A DNA stretch of 64,000 nucleotides from Tubulanus polymorphus (lineage: Eukaryota; Nemertea; Palaeonemertea; Tubulaniformes; Tubulanidae), in the NCBI RefSeq assembly GCF_964204645.1, contig NC_134027.1, positions 18,342,485-18,406,484 of the forward strand. The letters run 5' to 3'. Numbering within the stretch: position 1 is the stretch's first letter; every line of letters begins with the position of its first letter. Below the pieces are notes generated by a model. The model saw only the letters and a program-made list of their open reading frames with translations. It made no database searches and had not been told where the DNA came from. This document shows, piece after piece, positions 44,401-53,360 of this stretch. Made by a program: the position numbers and the translations under genes.

Positions 44401-45948
44401 TGCGCCCGATAAAGCCTCTAGGGTACTGTCTATTCGACCTAATGGGTGAGCGTCTTTGACTGTTGCGTCATTGAGTCGGCGGTAATCGCAGCATAGACGC
44501 AGGGAACCGTCGGCCTTTTTCGCTAGAACTATTGGGCTTGACCACGGGCTGGTGGATGGCCGGATCAAGTCGTGTTCTAAAAGCTCCTTGGTCGTCCCCT
44601 CAACAAAAGCTCTCCTACCGGGGGGTAGCCGACGGGGATGTTGTTTTATCGGTGGGTGGTCACCGGTGTCAATCTCGAATTCAAGCGAATCTGTTCGACC
44701 AATGTCAAAGTCTCCCATCGAGAATACTGACTTTAGCTCCCGTATGATGTCAACAAGCTGTGTTTTCATGTCAGTGGGGATTTCAAGCTGGTCGATTTTC
44801 AATTCTCTCAAGAGGTCCTTGAATTCAGTATTGTCATCACCCTGCAGCTGGATTTTTGGAGTTGACGGGTTTTGAGCATGGTCGTCGACAGTCATGATGT
44901 CAACTGACTGTAGGGGGCAGAATAGACCAATAGTCTGGCCCCTGTCGACTCTACAAGCCTCATCCGAGAAGTTAGCCAGCCGAACCGGTATCTGGTTTGC
45001 CTCCGGTACCACCAGTGTTTTCCCAGTGCAAAAATTATTCCGTCCACAGCTGCTGATCATCCCTGAGGTCGAATTATTATGAGCATAACTCCGTTTCATG
45101 TATCCATTTACCACCACCTCGGATCCAGCTGGAATGATTTGGCTCTTACTGATAAACACCCTGCAAGCGCTCGCGCGTTTGGGGCTCTGGCGGACAGGCA
45201 CCTCGCTGAGGCTTCCGAAGCGGAGCACTTTGTTACGGTAATCTATGTTGCAGCCATATTTCTCGAAGAAATCACTTCCAAGCAAGCAGTCTTGTGCCAA
45301 ATCCTCACTGACGATCATGGGGACATGAAATTCTTCAGTTCCAACTTTCAGACATACATCAGCTAATCCACGTAACTCCATTGGCTGACCGGTAGCCGTT
45401 GTCACGATTCCTTCGATTGGCCTCAGTGCAGCGGCTTCACCAGTCGGGCTGCTAGAGTCCCATACCGAACCTCTAATGATTGTGCAGGAGGCACCAGTGT
45501 CCAGGAGTACCACCGCTTTCGAATGGTCATTTACTACGGCATCACAGAAAAGGCCCGAGGCGTGGAGCCTCACTGTTCCGATGTTTGTAACTAAGCTCGT
45601 CTGGGCTGGTTCTGTCCCTGTTGTTTGAACCTTGGTGTCGCGCAACTTGTGACAAGTGTTTTCCGTAGCCGGACTGGGAGCCTCACTGTTCTCCGAAGGG
45701 TCACGTCGATTTTCTTCTATACTTTGGGTATGTTGTGGTGGTCTAACAGTGATGGTTCTAGTAGGATGCAGACCATCAGTAGGTGTATCTCCACTAGAAT
45801 CACATGCCGGGCCAGCAACCACATATCCATCTTGAGGTGTCGTTTGAATATGGTTTGATGGTCTCACGGTGGTGGGGCTAGTATGATGGTAACCATCAAT
45901 AGGTGCATCTCTACTTGCATCGCACGTTAGACCATTTGCCGTATTCAT
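41434..45948 (-). CDS. pol: Gypsy Pol polyprotein (protease, RT, RNase H, integrase)
   Basis: 1504 codons from the first in-frame ATG; the frame is open upstream into gag, so the natural product is probably a Gag-Pol fusion. Residues 9-30 and 49-70 are two copies of one unit (CDxSxDxPxDG...TVRP). Retropepsin LLDTGASCTIIRG (D150). RT: DYRRLND, FSSLDLTSGYWQ, MPFGVCNAPASF and YLDD (585-588). RNase H: ILDCDASNWAIGG (about 734) and RTDHAALKW. Integrase: zinc motif H977, H984, C1014, C1017; DD35E at D1046, D1106, E1142. A GPY/F-like segment (WKGPYVV, HFNDMKP) follows. All catalytic residues are present, and the length is usual for Gypsy. Confidence 0.95.
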   Translation of the reverse strand: MNTANGLTCDASRDAPIDGYHHTSPTTVRPSNHIQTTPQDGYVVAGPACDSSGDTPTDGLHPTRTITVRPPQHTQSIEENRRDPSENSEAPSPATENTCHKLRDTKVQTTGTEPAQTSLVTNIGTVRLHASGLFCDAVVNDHSKAVVLLDTGASCTIIRGSVWDSSSPTGEAAALRPIEGIVTTATGQPMELRGLADVCLKVGTEEFHVPMIVSEDLAQDCLLGSDFFEKYGCNIDYRNKVLRFGSLSEVPVRQSPKRASACRVFISKSQIIPAGSEVVVNGYMKRSYAHNNSTSGMISSCGRNNFCTGKTLVVPEANQIPVRLANFSDEACRVDRGQTIGLFCPLQSVDIMTVDDHAQNPSTPKIQLQGDDNTEFKDLLRELKIDQLEIPTDMKTQLVDIIRELKSVFSMGDFDIGRTDSLEFEIDTGDHPPIKQHPRRLPPGRRAFVEGTTKELLEHDLIRPSTSPWSSPIVLAKKADGSLRLCCDYRRLNDATVKDAHPLGRIDSTLEALSGATWFSSLDLTSGYWQVPIKESDKHKTAFTTENHLFEWNVMPFGVCNAPASFSRLMAMVLDDVAWKTCLIYLDDVVVFSHDLPTHLTRLQEVFRCFQKAGLKLKPRKCSLFQRRLKFLGHVVSEAGVETDGAKCDRVRDWPTPTSVTELRSFLGLVTYYSQFIKDFADLTAPLHRLTRKNEPFVWTFKQQLAFDGLKEKLTSSPILAFPDFSEGAGEFILDCDASNWAIGGVLSQLQHDGSERVIEYSSRTLKGGEENYCATRREMLALVDMIDHFRHHLLGRKFKVRTDHAALKWLQTFKNPEGQVARWLERLSEYDFVIEHRAGSKHLNADALSRIPKRQRKHGDCPTCGDTGPSIYQVTAKHQGDLTAHSTGLSRNKIIEAQVNDPEISEIREFLAGDGVKDKKRLQRCGRTARSLYSLVERLELLDGILALKPLPGATSTRHRVVLPISLTDGTIGVIHQGFAGKHLGTKKTECKIRERFWVLGLSARVRDFVRGCKTCQECKSPSKLPKAPMMSTPVGRRFQRVHIDIVGPLPRTRRGNVYILVAQDAFTKWPEAWPIRTEKASVVARALVNEWVTRYGCPESIHSDKGTNFESKVFMEMCRILAIEKTRTTAYHPMGNGQVENFNKSLKAMLTTAVNECGTNWDEELPACLMAFRSSVQHSTLETPFYLMYAEEMSLPIDISVGLPEDHQPRTKYGMDLSDRLTKSHNIVRDRLVVAQRRQKMDYDRFAKRGGYKVGDRVWLMSHFLKKDEASKFHRKWKGPYVVTERLSEVNYRVVLEPGADPRAVKRKRVVHFNDMKPCFLSSETVTIGHKKPRQEPVKMTDPEEQPTLNDDEGEEDEDCVWTRSHPETTAVIQEPLVTNPTQNHREPPTQNRSKPGPLNITNTEGHRRLRPRVGIRRPSRFVNSCTVNNDDSLANQNRASDPLVDPNTLIGPPVASDKIEQNNIFDIELIQNCQKCREVRSRINMRKGYWLEMGRYLKSKG

Positions 45949-45998
45949 CCGATTTTTCCTACGTCTTGCGGGGGGTATATACAGCGGTACAGGGGGGA

Positions 45999-46065
45999 CT
46001 ATTTCCTGATGGGGTTTCCACTGCCCCCCTGAAAACCCCGCTTCTCGTTTCCCTGGTTTCCCTTA
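45999..46065 (-). promoter_or_regulatory. Gag-Pol -1 frameshift window with tandem slippery heptamers
   Basis: On the minus strand the -1 frame opens right after a TAA (46063-46065) and stays open into pol, so the shift must occur before the gag stop. In this window G_GGA_AAC occurs at 46056-46062 and 46047-46053 and G_GGT_TTT at 46032-46038, all in the X_XXY_YYZ register for the gag frame. Confidence 0.6.
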
Positions 46066-47117
46066 GGTAGGTGGCAGTTACTTGAATAGTGACCACTCCC
46101 CCCGCAATTATAGCATTTAACTTGTGGGCACAAGTTTTTGGGGTGGTCTGCATCCCTGCAACGCCAACATTTGTCATCGGCGGGTGGTCGACGATTGCCA
46201 TTACCAGAGACAACTGCTTCCAAATGGCCTACTCGAGTCATCAGCGTTCCCATCATCGACTTCAATTCGTCGAGTTGTTTGGTTATGGCTGAGCTAGTCG
46301 AGTCGAGCTGGGTCTGGTTAACGGATACTTTTTGTTTATGAGTCGTGCCCTCAGTCAACCGTCTCGCTGTTTCCAGAGTCCGTGCTTGAGCGACTGCTGC
46401 AGCCAACGAACTTGGCTGGGCCGCATACATTGACTGCTTCGCTGAGACGGGTAGGCTATTACCTTTAAGGAATTGGTCTTTGGCCAATTCATCCTGCAGC
46501 TCGAAGGCAATGCCAGGGTATGCGTTCCTTGCCAGCTCTGCTAACTCGTCGGCATAGCGTTCCACAGATTCAGTTGTCTTTTGGTCCCTCCCTTTCAACA
46601 ACATCTTAAAGTCATCCACAGTCTTTGTTTGTTGGAAACGGGATGATAGCCGCCGACAGAAATCATCATACGACAGGCTCGAGTCGAGACGTAGGTTCGA
46701 GACAGCCTGGTATGCCTCATGGTCAAGTCGCATCATCAGGTGTGATTTACGCTGTTCGCCCCCGTTGATGCGGGAACTAATCTGGGCCAGGTCAGCGAAC
46801 GCGTCAAACCTTTCGAGCCAAACGCGGAAATTGTGTCCCATGGTATAGGGCTTGGGTGCCGGAATATTGTGCATTTTCGGGGTGGGTGCATCTCTCGTCA
46901 CGACCCTCTCCATCACTTCAGTCAGTCGCTGGAGGATGGAATCCTCAGATGTTTTCAAATTTTCGGCTTTTGTCTTCGTTGGACGGCCACGTTTTGGTTT
47001 TAACGAGAGGTTACCCTCCCCACTAACCAGGAGGTCATGATGTGCAGCTCCGGCCGTTGGTGACATAGGCCTAGATAAGGCCAAGGGCTCACACACATCA
47101 TTCTCAACATCCGACAT
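45999..47117 (-). CDS. gag: Gypsy Gag with two CCHC zinc knuckles
   Basis: 372 aa from ATG 47117. A retrotransposon-gag domain lies around residues 90-240 (FRVWLERFDAFADLAQI, LDHEAYQAV, DFCRRLSSRFQQ). Two C-x2-C-x4-H-x4-C knuckles follow near the C-terminus: CWRCRDADHPKNLC and CYNCGGSGHYSSNC. A basic KPKRGRPTKTK stretch sits near residue 40. Packages and coats the genomic RNA. Stops at 45999; pol is in the -1 frame. Confidence 0.93.
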   Translation of the reverse strand: MSDVENDVCEPLALSRPMSPTAGAAHHDLLVSGEGNLSLKPKRGRPTKTKAENLKTSEDSILQRLTEVMERVVTRDAPTPKMHNIPAPKPYTMGHNFRVWLERFDAFADLAQISSRINGGEQRKSHLMMRLDHEAYQAVSNLRLDSSLSYDDFCRRLSSRFQQTKTVDDFKMLLKGRDQKTTESVERYADELAELARNAYPGIAFELQDELAKDQFLKGNSLPVSAKQSMYAAQPSSLAAAVAQARTLETARRLTEGTTHKQKVSVNQTQLDSTSSAITKQLDELKSMMGTLMTRVGHLEAVVSGNGNRRPPADDKCWRCRDADHPKNLCPQVKCYNCGGSGHYSSNCHLPKGNQGNEKRGFQGGSGNPIRK

Positions 47118-47339
47118 AATTACTATTCTTTTATATAAATGACACAGAAAATACAGGACCGCAAATAAATGTAGGGGAAACAGGCACTTAAAAATACTAA
47201 ATATGTACTAGGAATTACGAAGTAGGTAAAAAAATACGTTAAGTACACACAAAAAGTAACAGTAATTTACACAGACTAAACGGAGAAAAACGTGTTCACC
47301 GCTTCAACTCAATTTCAACTGGTTTTTTCACAATCAAAT

Positions 47340-47357
47340 CCCACTACGCTGCCACCA
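47340..47357 (-). promoter_or_regulatory. Gypsy primer-binding site
   Basis: TGGTGGCAGCGTAGTGGG, 2 bp inside the 5' LTR on the minus strand. It begins with TGG, complementary to a tRNA CCA end. The tRNA was not identified. Confidence 0.75.
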
Positions 47358-47359
47358 GA

Positions 47360-47551
47360 TGTAACGAGGTCCTATTCTGCCTGTTCCACAGTAGAAGTTT
47401 CCTCCAAATATCGACTCTGAGAGCCCAAAAACCAGTAAAAAGGCGGACAAAAGATATTAACACAATCACCTATTGTTCTGTATTTTCGAGAGAGAGGGCA
47501 GCACCCTCCAGTTACAACATAGAAAACGACTGATGGACATATTCCATCACA
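47360..47551 (-). repeat. Gypsy 5' LTR (192 bp)
   Basis: Matches 39646-39837 without a visible difference; TG...CA ends; TGTA target follows. Confidence 0.92.
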
Positions 47552-50204
47552 TGTATTGTGGAGGAATATGTTTGAATAAATATCGTGCTTTCAAATGTTC
47601 TTGAAAAATCGTCAGGTGAGGATTTTACCTAGGGGATTTCTACCTACAACCATCTAAAATGCCCCAGGCTCTAAATCCAGTAGGTTTATGGCGAAAGGTT
47701 AAGATTAGGAATGTATTAGCAATATAATTTTTTGAAACAGTATTTTGTCTCCCGATGATTTGATTTGCAGGTCAGACTTATTGTTGACCAAAGTTCTTAA
47801 AGTGAATTGCTTTAAAGTAATAAATATCAATGAAACAATATCATAAATTTTGAAGTGAGTTATTTTGTAATAATCCAATTTAAGTGCACTCCGATGCATG
47901 CTAAATTCTTATAAATTCATTTATAAATTTAATTTATACATTTTCCCTCCTCACTTATTCATTCTATATTAGTTTTACTAATGAACATAACAGTGGCTTG
48001 TGCCTAATGTCAATAAGCAGCGATTGGGTGCCGCCTCTCTGTGTTAATCTATCACGAAAGATTTAACTCGATTAGAGCCGCTGAAAACGTATTTCTTTGC
48101 AGCCTAGAGTTTATGCATACATGTTCTAAATCAAGACAATATGCTCTATATCAGAGCCTATACTAAAGCATGCACTCATAATTCGTTTAAGAGTCCGAGG
48201 CTTAATTGTGAGAGTTGTTATACAATGAGTAATTAAATGGTGGGATTACAATGGGAGAGATCATTTCATCAGCCACATCGTTGCCCCAGGGAGTTAGTTA
48301 TATTCGTTATAGCCAAAATACCTTGACCATGGACTCTAAAACGCTTTAATGTCTAAATCGTTTTAGAGTCCATGACTTGACAGAATATAGAAATTTGCCC
48401 AGAAAAAGTTATGCATATTCCAACAAAAAAGAATCAATAAAGACTTATATTTTGAATTTAAATGAAGAGACGAGTAGTAGTTTAAAGGTTAACTATTTAT
48501 TCCGACGCACGAGCTTTCGCTTTTTATATATAGAAGCTTCAATGAGTGAATTATTAGAATTGGTACATTTAGTAAATTTCGGAAACAAAACCTAGTCTTA
48601 AGAACTACCAAGTTTCAAAGAATTTTGTTCCCTTATGATATTGAATGGTGTGAAATTGAAGTGTCCCTAATGAAATATCTTTATGTAAGTTCAACTAACT
48701 TACCCAATTAGTGATGATAGTTGAATAATTAACAAAATAATAGTTGGAATATCGTTTAGGACAAATTAGGATTTTACCGGGTAAGTTTTTTCCTAATAGG
48801 CTACCTTTTTGAAGAGCATGCATCCTGAGATACGTATACAAAAATTCGTTTGACGCTAAATGCAGAGTTTTCACGGTAGAAGATATTTGGACATCAATTA
48901 ATCACGTGCAGGGGATGAAATGACAATTTGTCACTGCTGAGCTTATTTTCCTTCACTGAACTTTTTCTAAGTTTTTTCAATATTCTCTAATCCGACAGTA
49001 TATACGCTGCGTACTAACTGTACACAATTTCGGGTTTGGGTTGTTTTTGAAAAAAAAACAGATACCCAGAAAATTTTTGGGTTCTTGAAAACGGTCAATA
49101 TGTTATAGCAGGTTAATGTAAAACCGCATAGAATAGCTACAATAAACAACATGTATCCAGGAAAATATATATTTCAGAACACGATCGATTTCACTGAATT
49201 TAGCCTCATCATGTAGGATAAAATGAACTTCTGTTGATATTGCGATTGTGCTGTCGTTAGCTGTCCCATAGCTTATTCGACTCGCTATCGAAAGTAACAC
49301 AACAATGGTCACATGTGTCAATGAACTTATCGCTATTCGAAGTAATGTGCGTATTGAAAAATTTCTCAAGCACTTCGAATTTCCGATTGCTTAAACGCCA
49401 AATTTGCATTCGAAATATTAAGCCGATCTATTCTAATTCATACCTGGTCGTGTTATAAGCAATTCAAGCGTTTAGTTTGTACTTTAAAATAAAATGAAAT
49501 AGATTGATTGATGAAATACAAATCAAGTCAAACAAACTCAACTAACTGACTACTGCTGAGTTATTTGTATTTGATGAAAGAACATATTCTAGTTACTGAC
49601 ATTGGCTCGAACCTTGATTATTGTCTAAGTTGTACTATAACTAACATGCCAATGGATGTGTACATGCGCCTCTCTGATTGGCTAGAATCCTTGCATTCGA
49701 TAGAAACTGACGGCATCAGTGAACTAACGGGGAAATTAGAATTGTATGTTTGACCACGGATCCTTTGTTTTTGAGTCAATGGTTTTGGATCTGGTTTTAT
49801 CGTGAGTTTGATTAACGTACATTGTAGAGAACAATGGTGGGGATTCGAATAACGTGCATCCTTTATTCAGAAAGAGTATCATTACGTATATAAATATAGA
49901 AATTATTACAATAACTTTAATCAGAATTATCTCATCACGCAGAACCAGTGAAATAGCCGTTGTAAAGCCGCAAAGTAAATTGAATGAATGAGTAGGTGCT
50001 CACGCATTTGTTTCCATTTCATAAGAATCAATTCCAAACAGATGAATCAGATTCGAATTTTTGCTTCTTCGTTATGCGAAGTTTTTTTTATATCAGAGAC
50101 TCTTATACGATTTAGGTTTTAGAGTCCATGGCTATATGAATATCTTATGATTTCTCAACTTTCATCAAATACTTAGGAATGCCATTGAACGTTTGGGTAA
50201 AAAG
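47552..50204. other. Right interior of the inverted-repeat block; no gene
   Basis: AT-rich, no convincing ORF. Contains a perfect 16-bp hairpin CATGGACTCTAAAACG (48328-48343 with 48359-48374) and AGAGTCCATGG near 50120, the same word again. Confidence 0.4.
48328..48374. repeat. 16-bp perfect hairpin
   Basis: CATGGACTCTAAAACG is mirrored exactly across a 15-nt loop. A related palindromic word lies at 37028-37064. Confidence 0.85.
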
Positions 50205-50628
50205 TTATGCTAAATTTGATTACCATCGGCTTTTTAGATAATCTCCACGAAGGTCACAATTTTAGTGGTTTGACCTTGGGAGGTTTAAACCTCCCGAATC
50301 CAATTTGCGAAATATCGGTCCTCTTTGTCGGCGGTAATGAAAGAATAAATAGAGCGTTTCTAGCGCAAGTTTCTATTGTGCGCCGACCGCATTTTGTTCA
50401 CGAATAGCTTACGTAATAAATTGAAAGTTGAGATCATAGGCGGATATAGCGCTCTATGGCCCACGTTCAATTCATAAACTGGTTCGCAAATAAAGTGTTT
50501 AGAAGTATAATTGACACGTGTGTACGATTTTGCGCTGTAAATTTATCATTTTTCAGGACTCAAGGACCAGAAATTGGCAATATTTTTGATACAAACTGAG
50601 AAAGTATCAAAACATTTGGGAACGTGTT
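50205..50628. repeat. Right arm of the ~420-bp inverted repeat pair
   Basis: Reverse complement of 36340-36765: ACTGAGAAAGTATCAAAACA, GGGAGGTTTAAACCTCCC and GAAGGTCAC all present. Ends with AACGTGTT at 50621-50628. Confidence 0.75.
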
Positions 50629-51433
50629 AGAATTGCCAGTAAAAAAGAGTTTGTCGTGATGGATTTTATACTCAATTTCTAGCAAAAATCATGTAGGCCT
50701 ATGGTCCATGAGGAGAGTAAGATATTGCAAATATCCAGTTGATCTGAATTACTGGTCTAGCCCAACTTGCTGTCTGTATATCATCAGGAATATATGTAGA
50801 GATGCTGCGTTGGATCCAACTGATATCAAAAATTGACAAGGAGTTCAATCAACTGTTGTAAACTTTATTCAGACTTTAGTCATTTTCACATCATCAGAAA
50901 CACAACAATTGAGTGAATATATTTTCAATATGGTTGACAAAGAAACCATGTCGCCCTTCAGCCAAGTTCCCTCAGAATGACTATCACAGCTGATCCCTTT
51001 TTCTTACCCACAAAATTAATAAGTATCAATTCAGTAGTGGCTTGAATTCCGAGTAATATCAGCGAATTAATTCGATACTCACAGCAATTAATACCTTTTC
51101 TTCGGTCTTTAAATTACCGTTTGTTTGCTGATTACATTTATGATTCATAGATTATCAGCTGATTTACTGTAATCAATCATTCAAGTGCGATTTTGATATT
51201 ACTCTTAGTTTCGCTTATTCGATGAGACGCCATTTTAACCCGGAAGTAACTCGATACTGACATGTTTGACATGCATCGAAAATGTCAAATGGAGGATGGG
51301 ATCAACCGAGGCGTTTTTATGAACCAGCATTATCGGAATAGATTAGCTATTTGGAGTATGTAGCCGATTAGTGTCAATTATCATAACCGAGTATGTTGGT
51401 TGATAAAAACGCCAGCCATAGAAATTATCCAAT
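50629..51433. other. Gene-free stretch before the Harbinger unit
   Basis: A GAGTAATATCA (51053) / TGATATTACTC inverted pair about 140 bp apart is the only structure seen. The left end of the Harbinger element probably lies near 51.2-51.4 kb but could not be fixed. Confidence 0.3.
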
Positions 51434-52770
51434 ATGGCGCTGGTGCGAAATTCGAACCGAAGAAAAAAGATATTAACGATTGCATTAATATTAATGCAAG
51501 ACAGCCAGTTGGCTTCGCTACCGCAGGTTTATCTGGAGAAGCAAGTGGAGGAACTTTTGAACTATACCGCATCTGCAAATACCGTTCTTACTAATAGTGA
51601 AACGATAAAACATTTGATATTAAAATGCAAGCTGAGAGTTGAAAATTACTGTTGCTACACTGTTGCTAAATATTGTGATGACGAATTTCGAGCGAGATTT
51701 AGGATGTCGAAACAAACTTTTAAAGTGCTTCTTCAGTTCATGATTCCTTATATCGATGCAGAAAATGAGATCCGAGATTATAAACTTACCATACAGAAGG
51801 AAAAGCAGTTATTAATTTACATACATTATGCAGCCACATCAGATCCTTTAATGAGAATTGCTGATCTGTATGGAGTATGTGAAGCAACAGTGTTCAATAT
51901 TATTGGTGAGTTGTTTTAATTAATGTGCATTAAATTTATAAAAGAATATTATAACTATGCCAGTCACTAAAATGATACAATACTCGGGGTCTCATGACTG
52001 TGAATATGTATTGCTTTAATTATGATACTGTTATTTCAGGGTTTATTTCGTCGGTAATCGTGAAGCACATAATGGATCGAGTAATCAAGTGGCCACAAGG
52101 TGAACGTCTGACTCAGGTGATGGCTGGATTTGAAAAGAAAGCAGGATTTCCAAAAGTAGTGGGTGCAGTAGATGGAACGCACATACCAATTAAAGCACCT
52201 ATCAAAAGCCCTGAATCCTATATTAACCGGAAAAAGTTCCATTCATTAAATGCGTGCGCTGTGTGTGATGATGAATATCGGTTCACTCATGTAAATGACT
52301 CCAGAGTCTTTAAAAATACTGAAATTTGGCTTGCTGCTGAGGACATGGTTAAAAGGAGAATTCTATTCCCTGAGAGCTCACATCTCCTTGGAGATTCTGC
52401 TTATGAACTGAATGACTTTACTATGGTACCATTCAAAGACACTGGACATTTAACTCGGAATCAAAAAGATTACAATTACAAACATAGTATTTCACGTGTT
52501 GCAATTGAGAATACCTTCGGAATCCTTAAAGGGAGATTTCGAAGATTAAGGTACATCGATATGCATAATGTGGATAGACTTATTTACTTTGTAATAAGCT
52601 GTTTTGTATTGCACAATGTGTGTCTTGCAACTGAAGATAATATCGATGAACTGTTGAGGGAGGGTCGCGGACTTGTTGCGGATCACGATATGCTCGATAT
52701 TAATGAGGCAGTTAGGCCCAGTGCAGATGGCAAAAGGCATGCCATTGCAATTATTTTGTCTACTTTGTGA
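51434..52770 (+). CDS. PIF/Harbinger DDE transposase (HARBI1-like), two exons, intact
   Basis: About 400 aa. Exon 1 is 51434-51905 (ATG in CAATATGGCG) and exon 2 is 52040-52770 (TGA); the intron has donor ATTG|GTGAGT and acceptor TTTCAG|GG, keeping frame as IIG-FISSVIV. N-terminal helical part with RFRMSKQTFKVLL and YGVCEATVFNII (HTH-like, as in HARBI1). Catalytic core: GAVDGTHIPI (D202), LLGDSAYEL (D276), RVAIENTFGILKGRFRRL (E314). All three acidic residues are present and no stop is seen, so it may be active or only recently silent. It cuts and inserts Harbinger DNA, normally with a Myb-like partner, here encoded convergently at 53361-54966. Confidence 0.93.
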
Positions 52771-53360
52771 GATTGCTGGGTAACGCACAGCTCACTTACT
52801 GTTTAGATAGATTAATTACAATGCAGCACAGTCTGCTCTGGTCAAATCTTAAAAACCCGAAAATACATATGTTACTTGCATTACTAAGAATCCTCTAGGT
52901 CATTTTTGATTTTCAAGAATAAATTTTTTTTCCATTTTAAGAATCTTTTGTTCACTTTAGTCAACACGTGAGGTACCAGTATAGCATCGGTGCAGTGGAT
53001 AGCAAATGGTTAAAGGTTTTTCGTGCCACATGACAGGATGACCAATGCCGTGTGATATGACATTCTTTCTGCTCGAAGTTAAGGAAAACAATCAAAGTAT
53101 GCAAATTTAACAACTGATTTATTAACAAAAAGTAAAATCACTAATGATATAGCTTTATCAAACAGTATATAAACAAATGAACCAACATGTCCCAACATTT
53201 GGATAAGCACATAATGTAATTAAGCTTTACAGCTGTATCAAGAATATGCAATTATAAAAACATACTCCGAGAGCTTTCTGACAATATTAACGTTTTACAC
53301 CTTGTCAATTAGACACTTAGGTAATTCAAGTTTTTTCTGCTCTGATGCCTCCAATAATTC

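Larger units (their letters stand above)
39646..47551 (-). mobile_element. Ty3/Gypsy LTR retrotransposon, apparently complete
   Basis: 7.9 kb on the minus strand, with LTRs that look identical, so a very recent insertion. Just inside the 5' LTR a primer-binding site TGGTGGCAGCGTAGTGGG occupies 47340-47357. Just inside the 3' LTR a purine tract (CCACCCCCCCTT on the plus strand, 39838-39849) primes plus-strand synthesis. Gene order gag, pol (protease, RT, RNase H, integrase), then a third ORF. No stops or frameshifts are seen apart from the expected gag-pol -1 shift. Confidence 0.92.

Noticed and set aside
41486-46341. Many plus-strand ORFs of 60-107 codons opposite gag, pol and ORF3
   Set aside because: They overlap the real minus-strand genes in other frames and show no family marks.
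51053-51205. GAGTAATATCA inverted pair as possible Harbinger TIR
   Set aside because: Both arms lie on the same side of the transposase gene, so they cannot be its two ends.
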